In this document: positions 1 through 10,451 of the stretch, in pieces
Position numbering within the stretch: position 1 is the stretch's first letter
Layout of the letters: each line of letters begins with the position of its first letter
DNA from: Sipunculus nudus
Lineage: Eukaryota; Annelida; Sipuncula; Golfingiida; Sipunculidae
DNA length: 64,000 bases
Assembly: GCA_026874595.1 (NCBI GenBank)
Contig: JAPPUL010000087.1
Span: 1-64,000 of the forward strand
Reading direction: 5' to 3'
Program-made: the position numbers and the translations under genes
Notes under the pieces: model-generated
Told to the model about the DNA's origin: nothing
The model's database searches: none
What the model saw: only the letters and a program-made list of their open reading frames with translations

Positions 1-1
1 G

Positions 2-1120
2 ACAGAGGCAATATTGCCCTCGTACGAACAATCAAGTCGTGAGTCCTTTGACATAAGAGAGAGAATTAAAGCAGTTATTGTTGAGGTAAGAGATGATAGA
101 GAGACACAGGTAGTATTGTCCCGAGCAACACCGATGTTTGTGCAGAAGTTATTTGAGCTTGACGTACCTGAGATAAATGAGGGAGTTATAGAAATAAAGG
201 GGATAGTACGAGAGGCAGGTTACAGAACAAAGATAGCAGTATATTCAAAGGATATAGATCCAGTTGGGCCATGCGTTGGAATGAAAGGAATGCGAATTCA
301 AAATATAGTAAAAGAGCTTGAGGGTGAGAAGATAGATATAATAAGATATAAAGATGATATAAAGGAATACATAACAAATGCACTTTCTCCAGCGAAGGTA
401 GAACAGATAATAGTACTTGACGAAGAGAATCAGGAGGCTCTTGCAGTAGTAGAAGATAGTCAGCTTTCCTTAGCGATAGGAAAACAAGGGCATAATGTGA
501 AACTGGCGTCCAAGCTGCTTGAATGGGATATAGATATAAAAAGCACAACAGAATTTGCAAAAACAGATTACGCAGATGCCTCAAGGCGTGCGGCTGAGAG
601 TTTATTTGTAAGTGATGATGAGTATATAGTTGAGGAGCATCTGATAGAGGAGCTGGAGGATTTGGGTGATGAATTAATAGGCATATTTAAGAGAGAAGGA
701 ATAGATACTATTGAGAGTTTAGTGGACAAAAGCCGCAAGGAGTTACTTTCAATAGACGGAATAAAAGAGGAAGAAGCGGATAAAGTATTTAGTATAATAA
801 AAGAAAACATAGTGGTGGTAGATGATGATAAAGCGATAAAAGATGGAGAAGGAGTTTTTGAAGAGGATAGTGTAGTAGGAGATACTGTTGAAGCTGGGGA
901 TATAAGTAATTATGCTGATGGTGAGGCGGAATTATTAAAAGTATCCGCAGAGGAAGAGATTAGAAGTGAGGAAGTTATAGAGGGCGGGAAAGAGATTGAG
1001 GATGGAAAAGAGATTGAGTATGATGAAGAGTTTAGCTATTATTGTCCTGATTGCAATGCTGAAATAGCTGAAGGAGCGGTAGAATGTCCAAGTTGTGGAG
1101 TTGGTCTTGAATTTGAATGA
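2..1120 (+). CDS. nusA: Transcription termination/antitermination factor NusA, 3' part (5' end outside window)
   Basis: NusA binds RNA polymerase and nascent RNA and controls pausing, termination and antitermination. The reading frame is open from base 2, so the N-terminal polymerase-binding part lies outside the window. Visible in order are the end of the S1 region, a first KH domain with GMKG, a second KH domain with the conserved SLAIGKQGHNVKLAS block, a helical DNA-repair-like (HhH) segment, and an acidic linker containing a GKEIEDGKEIE duplication. The last 25 residues are unusual: CPDC (1043-1054) and CPSC (1085-1096) form a four-cysteine zinc-ribbon-like tail that ordinary NusA lacks. 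infB follows after 76 bp, the usual nusA-infB order. Identity is certain; the role of the tail is unknown. Confidence 0.96.
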   Translation, partial: TEAILPSYEQSSRESFDIRERIKAVIVEVRDDRETQVVLSRATPMFVQKLFELDVPEINEGVIEIKGIVREAGYRTKIAVYSKDIDPVGPCVGMKGMRIQNIVKELEGEKIDIIRYKDDIKEYITNALSPAKVEQIIVLDEENQEALAVVEDSQLSLAIGKQGHNVKLASKLLEWDIDIKSTTEFAKTDYADASRRAAESLFVSDDEYIVEEHLIEELEDLGDELIGIFKREGIDTIESLVDKSRKELLSIDGIKEEEADKVFSIIKENIVVVDDDKAIKDGEGVFEEDSVVGDTVEAGDISNYADGEAELLKVSAEEEIRSEEVIEGGKEIEDGKEIEYDEEFSYYCPDCNAEIAEGAVECPSCGVGLEFE

Positions 1121-1196
1121 TATTATAAATAATATATCATATGCACAATGCTAAATAGAGAGGCAGGTAGAGAGAGATTAAATTGTAAGGTAGAAT

Positions 1197-3887
1197 ATGA
1201 AAGTATACGAGTTATCGAAAAAACACAACGTCACGAACAAAGAAATGATAGATATAATAAAGAAGCTTAAAGTGGCATCAAAAAAGTCAAATCTCAACAC
1301 GTTCAGTGCGTTAACACCAAATGATATACAAAAGATAGAAAAATACTTTACAAAAGACGTACCTGAGGATAAGAAATCGGAACAAGACGATGTGCCAACG
1401 GAAGTATTAATAGTAAAGAAAGCAAATAAAAGGCTTTTTGAGGAAAAAGTAAACAAAGGAACGGAAAAGGTCGCTACAGAAGAATCTGGTAGATCTCAGG
1501 ATGAGCTTATATTACCTGTGAAGGCACCTTATGTGAATGAAAGTATAGAAGGTGAATTTAGGGCAAAGGCAAATATTAAAAGTGTTAGTACAGAGGAGGG
1601 AAGCGTAGGCTCTTCTAAAGTAGACAGGACAAAACCGACTAAGCAAGTAAGAGCGAGAAAGAAGATTGTGAAAGTAGTGCGGAAGGAAATTAAAAAAGAA
1701 TCCATAAAAGAGGGGATGCAAGAAGAAGGTGTTAAACAAGACTTAGCTAATAAAGGAACAGCGATTAAAGGGATAGGGAAAGATAGAGTGAAAGATGGAG
1801 TAAAGGAAGGGTCAAGTGTAAGTTATACTAAAGAGCCAAGGCGTCAAACGCCAGAAGGATTTAATTTTGGTGAGAAAGGGAAGAAGAAAGGAGATGTAGA
1901 TAAGAAAGTATTAAGTGTAGATGCAAGGAGTAAAGACAAATCAGGGGTACGGATAAGAACTCCGCACAAAGATTTCATACAAGTAAATCGTGGCAAACGT
2001 TATGGAAAAACAAAAGATCTAGAAAAAGATAATTGGGATAAGTTTAGCAAGCACCAAAGTAAATCTCAAAAGAGAAGACCAAATGTACAGCAGATGCCAA
2101 CAAAGCCTCAGCCAAAGGTAGCAGTATCGTCAATTCCAAGCAAAATAAAGATAATGGAGAGTATAACAGTCTATGCATTTGCGAAAAAGCTAAATATAAA
2201 GGCAAGTGAAATAATAGCAAAACTGCTTAGTATGGGAGTGATGGTAACAATAAACGAAGTAATAGATAGTGATACGGCTAGTTTGGTTGCAGCGGAATAT
2301 AATTGCGAAACAGAAATAATATCGTTTTATGACGAGACAATAATAGAGAAAGTCGAAGATAAAGAATCAGATCTCAAGAGCAGAGCCCCAATAATAACTG
2401 TTATGGGGCACGTTGATCATGGAAAGACAAAACTGCTTGATGCCCTAAGGGAATCGGATATAACGGCAAGTGAGCATGGAGGAATAACTCAACATATTGG
2501 AGCATACCAAGTATTTTTACATGAGAAAAAGATAGTCTTTCTTGATACTCCTGGGCATGCAGCCTTCACATCGATGAGAGCACGTGGAGCCAAACTAACA
2601 GATATAGTGGTATTAGTGGTTGCGGCAACAGATGGAGTTATGGAACAGACGATAGAAGCAGCAAATCATGCAAAAGAAGCGAGAGTATCTATAATCGTGG
2701 CTATAAATAAAATAGATGCGCCGGGAGCAAATATAGACCGTGTAAAACAACAATTATCAGAGATAGAGCTAGTTCCGGAGGAATGGGGCGGGCAGACTAT
2801 GGTGGTTGAAATAAGTGCCTTAAAAAAACAAGGACTTGATACTCTCCTTGATAGTATATTAGTTGAAGCAGAGACACTAGATTTAAAGGCAAATCCAAAT
2901 AGGCTTGCACGAGGCTCGATAATAGAATCGCAAATAGACAAAGGGCGTGGTGCAGTTGCAACAGTATTAATAGAAAATGGAACATTGCGTATAGGAGATT
3001 GTTTTGTATCAGGAGTATATTATGGCAAGGTAAGAGCCCTCTTTAGCGACCGCGGTAAATCGTTAGAACTTGCCGATCCTGGAACACCTGTTGAGGTTTT
3101 AGGACTTGATGGTGTGCCTGAGGCTGGTGATCCTTTTGATGTATTGCCAGATGAGCGTGCGGCAAAACAGATAGCACTACGCCGTCAAGAATTGAAAAAG
3201 ATAAGCAAAGCCAAAGACATAAAAAAGCTTACATTAAGTGATATATCAAAACAGATAAAAGAAGGGGAGATAAAAGAACTTAAGGTTGTACTTAAAGGAG
3301 ATGTTCAAGGCAGTGTGGAGGCGGTAAAAGAGGCGTTTCAGCAGCTTAGCAATGCTGAGGTATCAGTAAAGGTAATCCATTCGGCAACGGGAGATATAAA
3401 CGAAAGCGATGTAATGCTTGCAAGCGCTTCGAAAGCTATAATAGTTGGATTTCATGTACACCCTAATGTTAAGGCACTTATGCTTGCAAGGCGAGAACAT
3501 GTTGAGATACTAAAACACTCAATAATATACGATGCAATAGATAATCTAAAGAAGCTTATAGGCGGGTTAATATCCCCTGAATTTAAAGAAGAGACGACAG
3601 GAGAAATAGAGGTACGCGAGATATTTAAGATACCTAAAGTGGGTCTAATAGCGGGTTCATACGTGAAAAGCGGGAAGATAACACGCGATTCTAATGTCCG
3701 GGTATATCGAGACGGAGCGGAAATCTATAAAGGGACTATATTGGCGCTTAAGAGATATAAAGATGATATAAACGAGGCAAAAGAAGGTTTTGAGTGCGGA
3801 ATATCAATAAAAAACTATCAAGACATAAAGACAGGCGACATAATAAAAGCGTTTGTAGTAAAGGAAGTGGCACGAGTATTGAGCTGA
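1197..3887 (+). CDS. infB: Translation initiation factor IF-2
   Basis: GTPase that brings initiator tRNA to the 30S subunit and promotes subunit joining. The 896-residue product starts with a typical IF2_N segment ([16 protein letters not shown]). A long lysine- and glutamate-rich linker of low complexity follows to about residue 320, then a second IF2_N-like block. The G domain carries GHVDHGKT (P-loop, residues 404-410), DTPGH near 450 and NKID near 504. The C-terminal domains ([10 protein letters not shown] and the initiator-tRNA-binding end) are complete. The frame is intact, in contrast to the five genes that follow. rbfA begins shortly downstream, so this belongs to the nusA-infB-rbfA-truB transcript. 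Confidence 0.97.
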   Translation: MKVYELSKKHNVTNKEMIDIIKKLKVASKKSNLNTFSALTPNDIQKIEKYFTKDVPEDKKSEQDDVPTEVLIVKKANKRLFEEKVNKGTEKVATEESGRSQDELILPVKAPYVNESIEGEFRAKANIKSVSTEEGSVGSSKVDRTKPTKQVRARKKIVKVVRKEIKKESIKEGMQEEGVKQDLANKGTAIKGIGKDRVKDGVKEGSSVSYTKEPRRQTPEGFNFGEKGKKKGDVDKKVLSVDARSKDKSGVRIRTPHKDFIQVNRGKRYGKTKDLEKDNWDKFSKHQSKSQKRRPNVQQMPTKPQPKVAVSSIPSKIKIMESITVYAFAKKLNIKASEIIAKLLSMGVMVTINEVIDSDTASLVAAEYNCETEIISFYDETIIEKVEDKESDLKSRAPIITVMGHVDHGKTKLLDALRESDITASEHGGITQHIGAYQVFLHEKKIVFLDTPGHAAFTSMRARGAKLTDIVVLVVAATDGVMEQTIEAANHAKEARVSIIVAINKIDAPGANIDRVKQQLSEIELVPEEWGGQTMVVEISALKKQGLDTLLDSILVEAETLDLKANPNRLARGSIIESQIDKGRGAVATVLIENGTLRIGDCFVSGVYYGKVRALFSDRGKSLELADPGTPVEVLGLDGVPEAGDPFDVLPDERAAKQIALRRQELKKISKAKDIKKLTLSDISKQIKEGEIKELKVVLKGDVQGSVEAVKEAFQQLSNAEVSVKVIHSATGDINESDVMLASASKAIIVGFHVHPNVKALMLARREHVEILKHSIIYDAIDNLKKLIGGLISPEFKEETTGEIEVREIFKIPKVGLIAGSYVKSGKITRDSNVRVYRDGAEIYKGTILALKRYKDDINEAKEGFECGISIKNYQDIKTGDIIKAFVVKEVARVLS

Positions 3888-3931
3888 GGGGATATAAATC
3901 CTAAATAGATTTCATGCAAGGGAAAATGCTA

Positions 3932-4453
3932 ATGGGCCGATTATACAGAGACAAACAAACAGCGAGTGTAGTGAAGGAGAAAGTGAGTCTAATACTAAGT
4001 CGTGAGATAAGCAATCCTCAAATAAAGACAGAATTAATAACGGTAACAGGAGTAAAAGTATCAAAAGATCTTAGGGTGGCAAACATATACGTAAGTATCT
4101 TCATATCGGACGAAGTAGAGAGGACAAAAACTTTCCGCGCTCTAAAAAAGCGACAAGCTTCATAAGGGGCCGAATAGCATCTTTAATAAGGGCAAAATAC
4201 ACACCAGAGCTAAGATTCAAAGAGGACAATTCACTAAGAGATGGAGAACTAATGTATAGGAAGGTCCAAGGGCTTGGTCATGGTCTTGAAAACGAGCTTG
4301 AGGACAAAAGAGAGGATAAAAGAGAGGACAAAAGAGAGGGACAAAAGAGAGGATAAAAGAGAGGACAAAAGAGAGGACAAAAGAGAGGATAAAAGAGAGG
4401 ACATGAGAGAGGACATGAGAAAAGAAGAGAGTGAAAAAAAAAGAAGAAACTAA
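3932..4453 (+). CDS. rbfA: Ribosome-binding factor A, frame broken twice
   Basis: RbfA is a small KH-fold protein that helps mature the 30S subunit. ATG 3932 follows an AAGGGA ribosome site at good distance (upstream ATGs at 3914 and 3926 are possible). The first frame reads RbfA-like sequence to about residue 72 and then stops at 4165. One extra base in the A6 run at 4144-4149 would restore the conserved continuation (SFIRGRIASLIRAKYTPEL). A second shift at GGG 4338-4340 breaks a repetitive DKRE tail, which otherwise runs to the stop at 4453. The charged tail is not typical of RbfA. Position between infB and truB supports the call. The breaks are probably consensus errors, though a true pseudogene cannot be excluded. 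Confidence 0.85.
4300..4420 (+). repeat. 12-bp tandem repeat encoding (DKRE)n
   Basis: About ten near-identical copies of GAGGACAAAAGA or GAGGATAAAAGA, the last two varying to GAGGACATGAGA. It encodes a DKRE/REDK repeat as the C-terminal tail of rbfA. Copies differ only by C/T in the Asp codon except for one G insertion at 4338-4340, which shifts the frame. Confidence 0.95.
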
Positions 4454-4491
4454 TGATTTACAAGCAAAAAAGAGTTCTTAATACCTAAATT

Positions 4492-5477
4492 ATGCAAGCA
4501 AGCAAAATTAAAAATAGCGTAAAGGAGAATGAAGCAGAATCGGAAGCAGTAGACGAAGAAGAAGTATCAGGGGAAGAAGAAGTAAGACAATCTAAAAAGG
4601 CTATGGAAAGCGGATTACTTCTTTTTTCAAAGCCAATGGGGCTAAGTTCTTACGACGTTGTGCGAGAAGTTAAGAAAAAACTTAATATAAGAAAGGTTGG
4701 TCATTGCGGTACATTAGATCCGTTTGCAAGCGGTCTTTTGCTAATATGTTTTGGGCAGGCAACAAAGCTAAGCAAATACCTTATGGAGCTACCCAAAAGG
4801 TATATAGGGGAGATTCAATTTGGGGAGGAACGAGATAGTCATGATCTTACAGGCGAAGTAGTTAACCGAAGTGAATTGCAAGTAGAGGAGAAAGAATTGT
4901 TAAAAGTATTAAAAAGCTTTGAGGGGAAGACATACCAAATGCCGCCCCAATATTCGGCAATAAAGGTAGAAGGTAAACGTAGTTATGAATATGCACGAAA
5001 AGGGATTAAGGTAGAACTTAAAAAGCGTTTAATAAACATTTATGAATGTAAACTAATTTATTTTGCTAAGGAAGAAAATAAAGCAAAGATATCTGTAAAA
5101 TGTTCAAAAGGGACATATATAGGAGTCTTGCCTATGATATAGGCAGGGCATTAGGGAGCTACGGATATTTAAAGGAGCTTAGGCGAGATGGGATAGGAGA
5201 TTATAGCTTAAGGGCTAAAAATGTACTTGAGATGGGAAGCAGTAAATATGAATATATGACTAATGCTGTAAATTTAAGCGAGAGCTTAAACTTTCTTTAT
5301 AGTATAAGGGTACCTGATGCCGTAAAGGAAAAGATAAGGTATGGTCAAAAGCTAAAAGGCCATATAAAAGTGGAGGAAGAGTTTATGGGATTAATATGTT
5401 TAAAAGATGGTTCTGGCGAGCTTTTGGCGGTATTAGATAACGAATTAAGGTATAAAGACGTATTTCTAAGTATATAA
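4492..5477 (+). CDS. truB: tRNA pseudouridine(55) synthase TruB, frame broken once
   Basis: TruB converts U55 of the tRNA T-loop to pseudouridine. The N-terminus carries an unusual acidic extension of about 40 residues before the conserved start (LLLFSKPMGLSSYDVVREV). The catalytic aspartate is D76 in GHCGTLDPFASGLL, and the motif SKGTYI is present. The frame then breaks near 5114-5122: the first reading ends at 5142, while conserved TruB sequence (RSLAYDIGRALG) resumes in the -1 frame from the overlapping reading that begins at 5100 and runs to 5477. Restoring one base within ATATATAGG would join them. This is not a homopolymer, which argues against simple polymerase slippage. ribF starts 5 bp later. 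Confidence 0.92.
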
Positions 5478-5481
5478 GTAA

Positions 5482-6506
5482 ATGAAGATATTAAAAAGCC
5501 TTGAAGAAATACCAAAACTAAAGCATGGAGTACTAACAATAGGGACATTTGACGGTCTACATAAGGGACATAGACAGATAATAGATGAGATATCAGCTTG
5601 TAAGGAAAATAACTTATTAAATAATAAAGACGCTAAAACGTTAGTGCTAACGTTTTCTAATCATCCAAAAGAGATATTACATCCCGAGCTAAGGATAAAA
5701 AAACTCTGTACAAACGAGTATAAGCTAAACTTTTTTAGCAAAAAAGGAATAGATTACCTTATTTTTATTAACTTTGATAATGTATTTGGAAACATAGGAC
5801 ACGAAGAGTTTTTTAAGAAGGTAAAAAGTAAAATAGCTTTAATGGAGATGGTGCAGGGAGATAATTTTTGTTTTGGGCAAGGTGGTAGAGGCGACATAAA
5901 CTATCTTAAGCAAAAGGCGCAAAGGTATAAAGAGCGTCGGTGTTTAAGTATGAGTCAAGATATTGACGGTGCTGGTTTAGAAGAAGTTGATACTGCTGTA
6001 GATGATTTTCACTTGAAGGCAATTGAGCTTGTTAGTTACAATGGATTAAAGGTTTCAAGCACAAGAATAAGAGAGCTTGTACAAGAAGGGAATATAGCGG
6101 AGGCAAATGAGTTACTGGAGAGGGATTATAGTGTAGAAGGGAGATGTATAGAAGGAGAGAGGCTAGGACAAAAGATAGGCTTTCCGACGATTAACATAAT
6201 TAACGAAAATATGGTCATACCTAAGGCAGGAGTATACAAGACCTACACAGAGCTTGAGGGAGAGATGTACCATGGGATGACGTTTATAGGAGATAAATCT
6301 CTTGGAAACAAAGAAAAGGAGTAATAGAGACGAATCTGTTTGATTTTGATAAGGAGTGGTACGGCAAGAAAGTACGAGTATATTTTGCCAAGCGACTAAG
6401 GAGCAAGAAGGTATTTAAAGATGTAACTGAGCTTTGCAAGCAGTTACAGGAGGATAAAAAAGAGGCGTTAAAGACCTATCGAAAATATTATAAATCAGAT
6501 ATATAA
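5482..6506 (+). CDS. ribF: Bifunctional riboflavin kinase/FAD synthetase RibF, frame broken once
   Basis: RibF makes FMN from riboflavin and then FAD. The adenylyltransferase domain is seen at the N-terminus (LTIGTFDGLHKGHRQII) with the SSTRIRELV block, followed by the kinase domain (GRCIEGERLGQKIGFPTINI). The first frame stops at 6324. Adding one A to the A4 run at 6314-6317 continues the kinase domain (IETNLFDFDKEWYGKKVRVYF) to a stop at 6506. It follows truB by 5 bp and precedes rpsO by 33 bp, the same order as in Borrelia and many other bacteria. Identity is secure. The break is probably technical. Confidence 0.92.
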
Positions 6507-6539
6507 AAATAATAAGTACAAAATAAAAGAGGAAGAACT

Positions 6540-6808
6540 ATGTCATTTGCAAGAGAAGAAAAGGAAGAGGCAATAAAAGTTATAAGCTACATGAAAAGGA
6601 TACAGGCTCAACAGGAGTGCAAATAGCCTTACTAACAGCACGAATAAATTATTTGAATGAGCATTTCAAGATGCATAGAAAAGACTATCATTCAAGACGC
6701 GGTTTGTTACAGATAATAGGTAAAAGACGCCGACTTTTGAACTACTTAAAGAAAAAAGATGAAAATGAGTATACAAAACTCTTGAAGTCTTTAGGTTTAA
6801 GGAAATAG
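6540..6808 (+). CDS. rpsO: 30S ribosomal protein S15, frame broken once
   Basis: S15 binds 16S rRNA early in 30S assembly. ATG 6540 follows a GAGGAAG site. The first 13 codons ([13 protein letters not shown]) are in one frame and the rest, from [17 protein letters not shown] to SLGLRK, is in another. The restored product is about 89 residues, the normal length for S15. One more A in the A4 run at 6575-6578 repairs the gene. As S15 is a conserved ribosomal protein and no second copy is visible, a sequencing artefact is the most likely reason for the break. rpsO-pnp adjacency is classical. Confidence 0.93.
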
Positions 6809-6842
6809 CAGGCAAGGCAAAATAAACTTAACATATTACAAG

Positions 6843-6867
6843 AAGCCCTAAAGTGGTAAATAGGCTT
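6843..6867 (+). promoter_or_regulatory. Hairpin in the rpsO-pnp spacer, possible RNase/PNPase autoregulation site
   Basis: AAGCCCTA (6843-6850) can pair with TAGGCTT (6861-6867) with one bulged C and a 10-base loop, about 45 bases before the pnp start. No U-tract follows, so it is not a simple terminator. In other bacteria the leader of pnp holds a hairpin cut by RNase III during autoregulation. That role here is inference from position only. Confidence 0.35.
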
Positions 6868-6910
6868 AAGGTGCGACTAAAAGAATCAAAAAAAATAAGA
6901 GGTATAATGA

Positions 6911-8986
6911 ATGTCAGATAAGGTATCAATAGATTTAGGGAATGGGAGCCTAAGTATAGAAACGGGCAAGCTCGCTAAGCAAGCTAATGGCTCTGTGGTG
7001 GTGAGGTTTGGAGACACAATGGTTTTAACGACAGCTGTAATGTCAGAAGAGACAAATTTTGATATAGACTATTTTCCATTACAAGTAAGCTATTCAGACA
7101 AATACTATTCAATAGGAAAGATACCAGGGGGCTTCATAAAGCGAGAAGGCCGTCCAAAAGATAAAGAGATATTAACTTCGCGTTTAATAGATAGACCTAT
7201 AAGGCCCTTATTCCCAGAAGGCTTTAGAAATGAGGTACAAATATTATCTACAACGATATCAGCAGATCAAGTAAACGCACCTGACATACTAGGAATAATA
7301 GGAGCAAGTTGTTCTTTATTAGTATCAGATATACCTTTTAAAACTGCAGTATCAGGGGTACGTATTGGTCTTTGTGAAGATAAGCTTATAATAAATCCGA
7401 CGGCAACGGAACTATCTAATAGCGCACTTGATATGGTAGTTGCGGGGACAAAAGATGCTATCATGATGATTGAGGGTAATGCGTTAGAAGTTGAAGAGGA
7501 GATAGTGCTTGAAGGAATAGAACTTGCCCATAAGTATATAAAAGAGATTTGTGATTTACAATATGAACTTGTAAAACGTTGTGGGAAGGAGAAGAAAGAA
7601 GTAGATTTATTTGTAATAGCTGATGATCTTAAGAATGAAGTACGACAAAAGATATACGAACCTATTAAGCGAGAATTAGAAAAACTATAACAAGCTTAAA
7701 ACGGCTAAGAATATAGAAGAAATTATATTAGAAACGATAAAGAGCATAAATGAGAAATATGGAGAAGATAATGGACTTAGGGTACGCAAGATTAAAGAAG
7801 AGATTGAATACGAAATAGTACGCGATATGGCAATAAAAGGAAATCAGCGTATAGATAAACGAGCTTTTGACGAACTTCGAAATATAAGTTGTGAAATAGG
7901 CTTACTACCCCGAGTACATGGCACATCATTATTCACACGAGGGCAAACCAAAGCCTTGGCACAGTGACACTTGGCACGGTAACAGACGCCCAAAGGTTTG
8001 ACGATATAGACGGAGATGGGACAAAGAATTTCATGTTACATTATAACTTTCCTCCTTTTAGCGTGGGCGAGACAGGGCGAATAGGCGGTGTTGGCAGACG
8101 CGAGATAGGACATGGGAATCTTGCAGAAAACGCAATAAAAGGCGTACTGCCGGACCTAGAAACATTTCCCTACACAATAAGAATCGTATCAGAGATATTA
8201 GAATCAAATGGCTCATCATCAATGGCAACAGTCTGTAGTGCGTCCTTGGCGTTAATGGATGCGGGAGTTCCTATAAAAAGGCCAGTTAGCGGAGTTGCAA
8301 TGGGCTTAATAAAGGGGGAAGATGAGTTTAAGATACTCTCAGACATACAAGGGATAGAGGATCATTTAGGAGATATGGATTTCAAGGTAGCGGGGACAAG
8401 GGATGGGGTAACGGCGTTTCAATTAGACATAAAGCTGCAAGGTATAACAACAAAAATAATGAAAGAGACATTGCCCAGGCAAAGAAAAATCGTTTTGAGA
8501 TACTAGACCATAATGAATAAGACGATAGACAAAGAAAAAGACATGTTATCGATCCATGCACCAAAGATAATATCGATAAATGTACCGACGGATAAGATAA
8601 AAGATGTAATAGGCTCAGGAGGTAAGATAATAAAGAAGATAATAGAGACAACAGGAGCAAGTATTAATATAGATGATTATGGGAAAGCGTTAATAGCCTC
8701 AAAAGATGAAGAGGCATCGATAAAAGCTTATGAACATATAAAGAGCATAATAATGCCACCTGAGGTAGGAGCTGTATATACAGGAACGGTTAAGAGGATA
8801 TTAAACTTTGGTGCATTTATAGAGATAACCCCAGGACGAGAAGGCTTGTGCCATATATCTAAGTTATCCCGCAATCGAGTAAATGACGTAAGAGATGTAT
8901 TATCAGAGGGGGAAGAGGTTCAGGTTAAATTACTTGAAATAGATAATATGGGAAGACTTAATCTTAGCATAAAAGACGTACATTAA
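6911..8986 (+). CDS. pnp: Polyribonucleotide nucleotidyltransferase (PNPase), frame broken four times
   Basis: 3'-to-5' phosphorolytic exoribonuclease of the RNA degradosome. The first RNase PH domain runs from the start to about 7680 and a helical linker and the second RNase PH domain follow ([19 protein letters not shown]). The KH domain ([16 protein letters not shown]) and S1 domain ([19 protein letters not shown]) complete the C-terminus. Conserved sequence moves between frames at A5 7680-7684 (one base too many), 7960-7963 (one missing), 8473-8476 (one G missing) and 8512-8513 (one A too many). The four shifts sum to zero and each side is well conserved, with no other decay. That pattern fits consensus errors better than gene death. 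Total repaired length of about 690 residues is normal. Confidence 0.93.
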
Positions 8987-9052
8987 GCTAAAACTATATT
9001 AAAATCCACTGACTAGAAATCATAAAACAAAGAACGAGGTTATGTTTTAAAC

Positions 9053-10297
9053 TTGAATAAGTATATACTAGATAATGGCGTTAGGGTATTATTAGATAAG
9101 ATTTCATTTTTTAATACATTTTCATTGGGGATATGGGTTAATGTTGGGTCTTGCAGTGAGAGTGAGCTTGAGAATGGTTATACACATTTTCTTGAGCATA
9201 TGTTATTTAAGGGTACAAAGGAGCGTCACTATTTTGACATATCATATGAGATAGAGAGTCTTGGAGGGTATTTAAATGCATTCACGTCAAAAGAGTACAC
9301 CTGTTTTTACGTTAATCTAGCAAACGAATATCTAGAGACAGGACTTAATGTTTTATGGGACATGGTGCATAATTCCACTTTGCCAGAGGCGGAACTTGAG
9401 AAAGAAAGGTCAGTAGTGCTTGAAGAGATAAAGGCAACTGAGGATAATCCAGAAGATTTTGTACACGACGTATTTGCAAGTAAGTTTTGGTCTGGCTGTC
9501 CACAAGGCTATCCGATACTTGGCAAAGCAAAGAATATAGCCAATTTAAAAAGAGAGAAACTGCTATCTTTTTTTAAAGAGCATTACAAACCTGAAAATCT
9601 TATAATATCAATATGCGGGTCATTTGATGAAACTTTATTTTTAAAACATATTGATAAGCTTGGAATAGGTGATATTGGAAAGGAAACAGATAAACAAAAA
9701 CGTTGTATTAAAAAGAGTGAAGTAAGCTTTGGCAAACATCATATAGAACGTAACACGTTAGAACAAATATATACAGTAATAGGCTTTAAAACTTCGTCAA
9801 GGTATAGCGAAGCAAAATATGGGATACATTTATTAAGCAATATACTTGGAGATGGAAGTAGTTCTAGATTATTTGTTGAGCTACGTGAAAAGCTAGGTCT
9901 TTGTTATAGCATATATTCCTTTTGCAGTTTAAACTCTTATAATGGGCTACTTGGTATAAGCTATTCAACGAGCTACCAAAACCATGAGAAGTTTTATGAA
10001 TATTTACAAAAAGAACTTAAAAAGGTTGTACTTGAAGGTATATCTGAGAATGAGCTTGCCCGTGCAAAAGCACAGATGAATTCTAGCATGTTATTTTCGT
10101 ACGAAAATCTTGAACAGCGTATGAATATAAATGCAAAGAATGAGCTTTTTTATAATAGAAAGATAAATCGAGAAGAGATAAAAGAAGAGATAGAAAAAGT
10201 GAGTTTGGATATGCTAAATGCTCTTGCAAGGGAGCTTTTAATACTTGATACGCACACCTTAGTAAGCCTTGGGAAAAGGAGCAAGCAAAAGCCTTAA
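9053..10297 (+). CDS. M16 family zinc peptidase (insulinase/processing peptidase type)
   Basis: 414-residue intact protein starting at TTG 9053. The inverted zinc motif HxxEH is present as H45-FLE-H49, with a downstream glutamate in LEKERSVVLEEIKATED serving as third ligand. The second half is the inactive M16 C-terminal fold. Homologues next to pnp are common in bacteria (YmxG/PqqL-like family in Firmicutes and spirochaetes) and are often called processing protease; the substrate is unknown. No signal peptide is seen, so it is likely cytoplasmic. It is separated from pnp by 66 bp and may be co-transcribed with it. Confidence 0.9.
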   Translation: MNKYILDNGVRVLLDKISFFNTFSLGIWVNVGSCSESELENGYTHFLEHMLFKGTKERHYFDISYEIESLGGYLNAFTSKEYTCFYVNLANEYLETGLNVLWDMVHNSTLPEAELEKERSVVLEEIKATEDNPEDFVHDVFASKFWSGCPQGYPILGKAKNIANLKREKLLSFFKEHYKPENLIISICGSFDETLFLKHIDKLGIGDIGKETDKQKRCIKKSEVSFGKHHIERNTLEQIYTVIGFKTSSRYSEAKYGIHLLSNILGDGSSSRLFVELREKLGLCYSIYSFCSLNSYNGLLGISYSTSYQNHEKFYEYLQKELKKVVLEGISENELARAKAQMNSSMLFSYENLEQRMNINAKNELFYNRKINREEIKEEIEKVSLDMLNALARELLILDTHTLVSLGKRSKQKP

Positions 10298-10451
10298 ATT
10301 AGCCAAAGACTTTCCAGTTATTTAGTTATTTAGTTTAGCCTAATTTTAATTTTTTAAAAAAGAAATCCTTCTAAGTAAAATAAAGCAGTAATAGTTCTTA
10401 TAGAAAAGGGCTTTAGACGACGAAAAACACTATAGAAGTAGAGGAATAGTA

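Noticed and set aside
4300-4420. CRISPR-like array in the repeat-rich rbfA tail and the 15-bp arrays at 22.0 and 23.8 kb
   Set aside because: Units are contiguous without unique spacers, 12-15 bp long, and partly coding.
7690-8506. Stop-codon recoding (TGA or TAA read through) in pnp and other broken genes
   Set aside because: Conserved sequence resumes in a different frame, not after an in-frame stop; intact genes end normally at TGA and TAA.
4144-8513. Programmed ribosomal frameshifting
   Set aside because: Sites share no slippery motif, shifts go in both directions, and pnp alone would need four.
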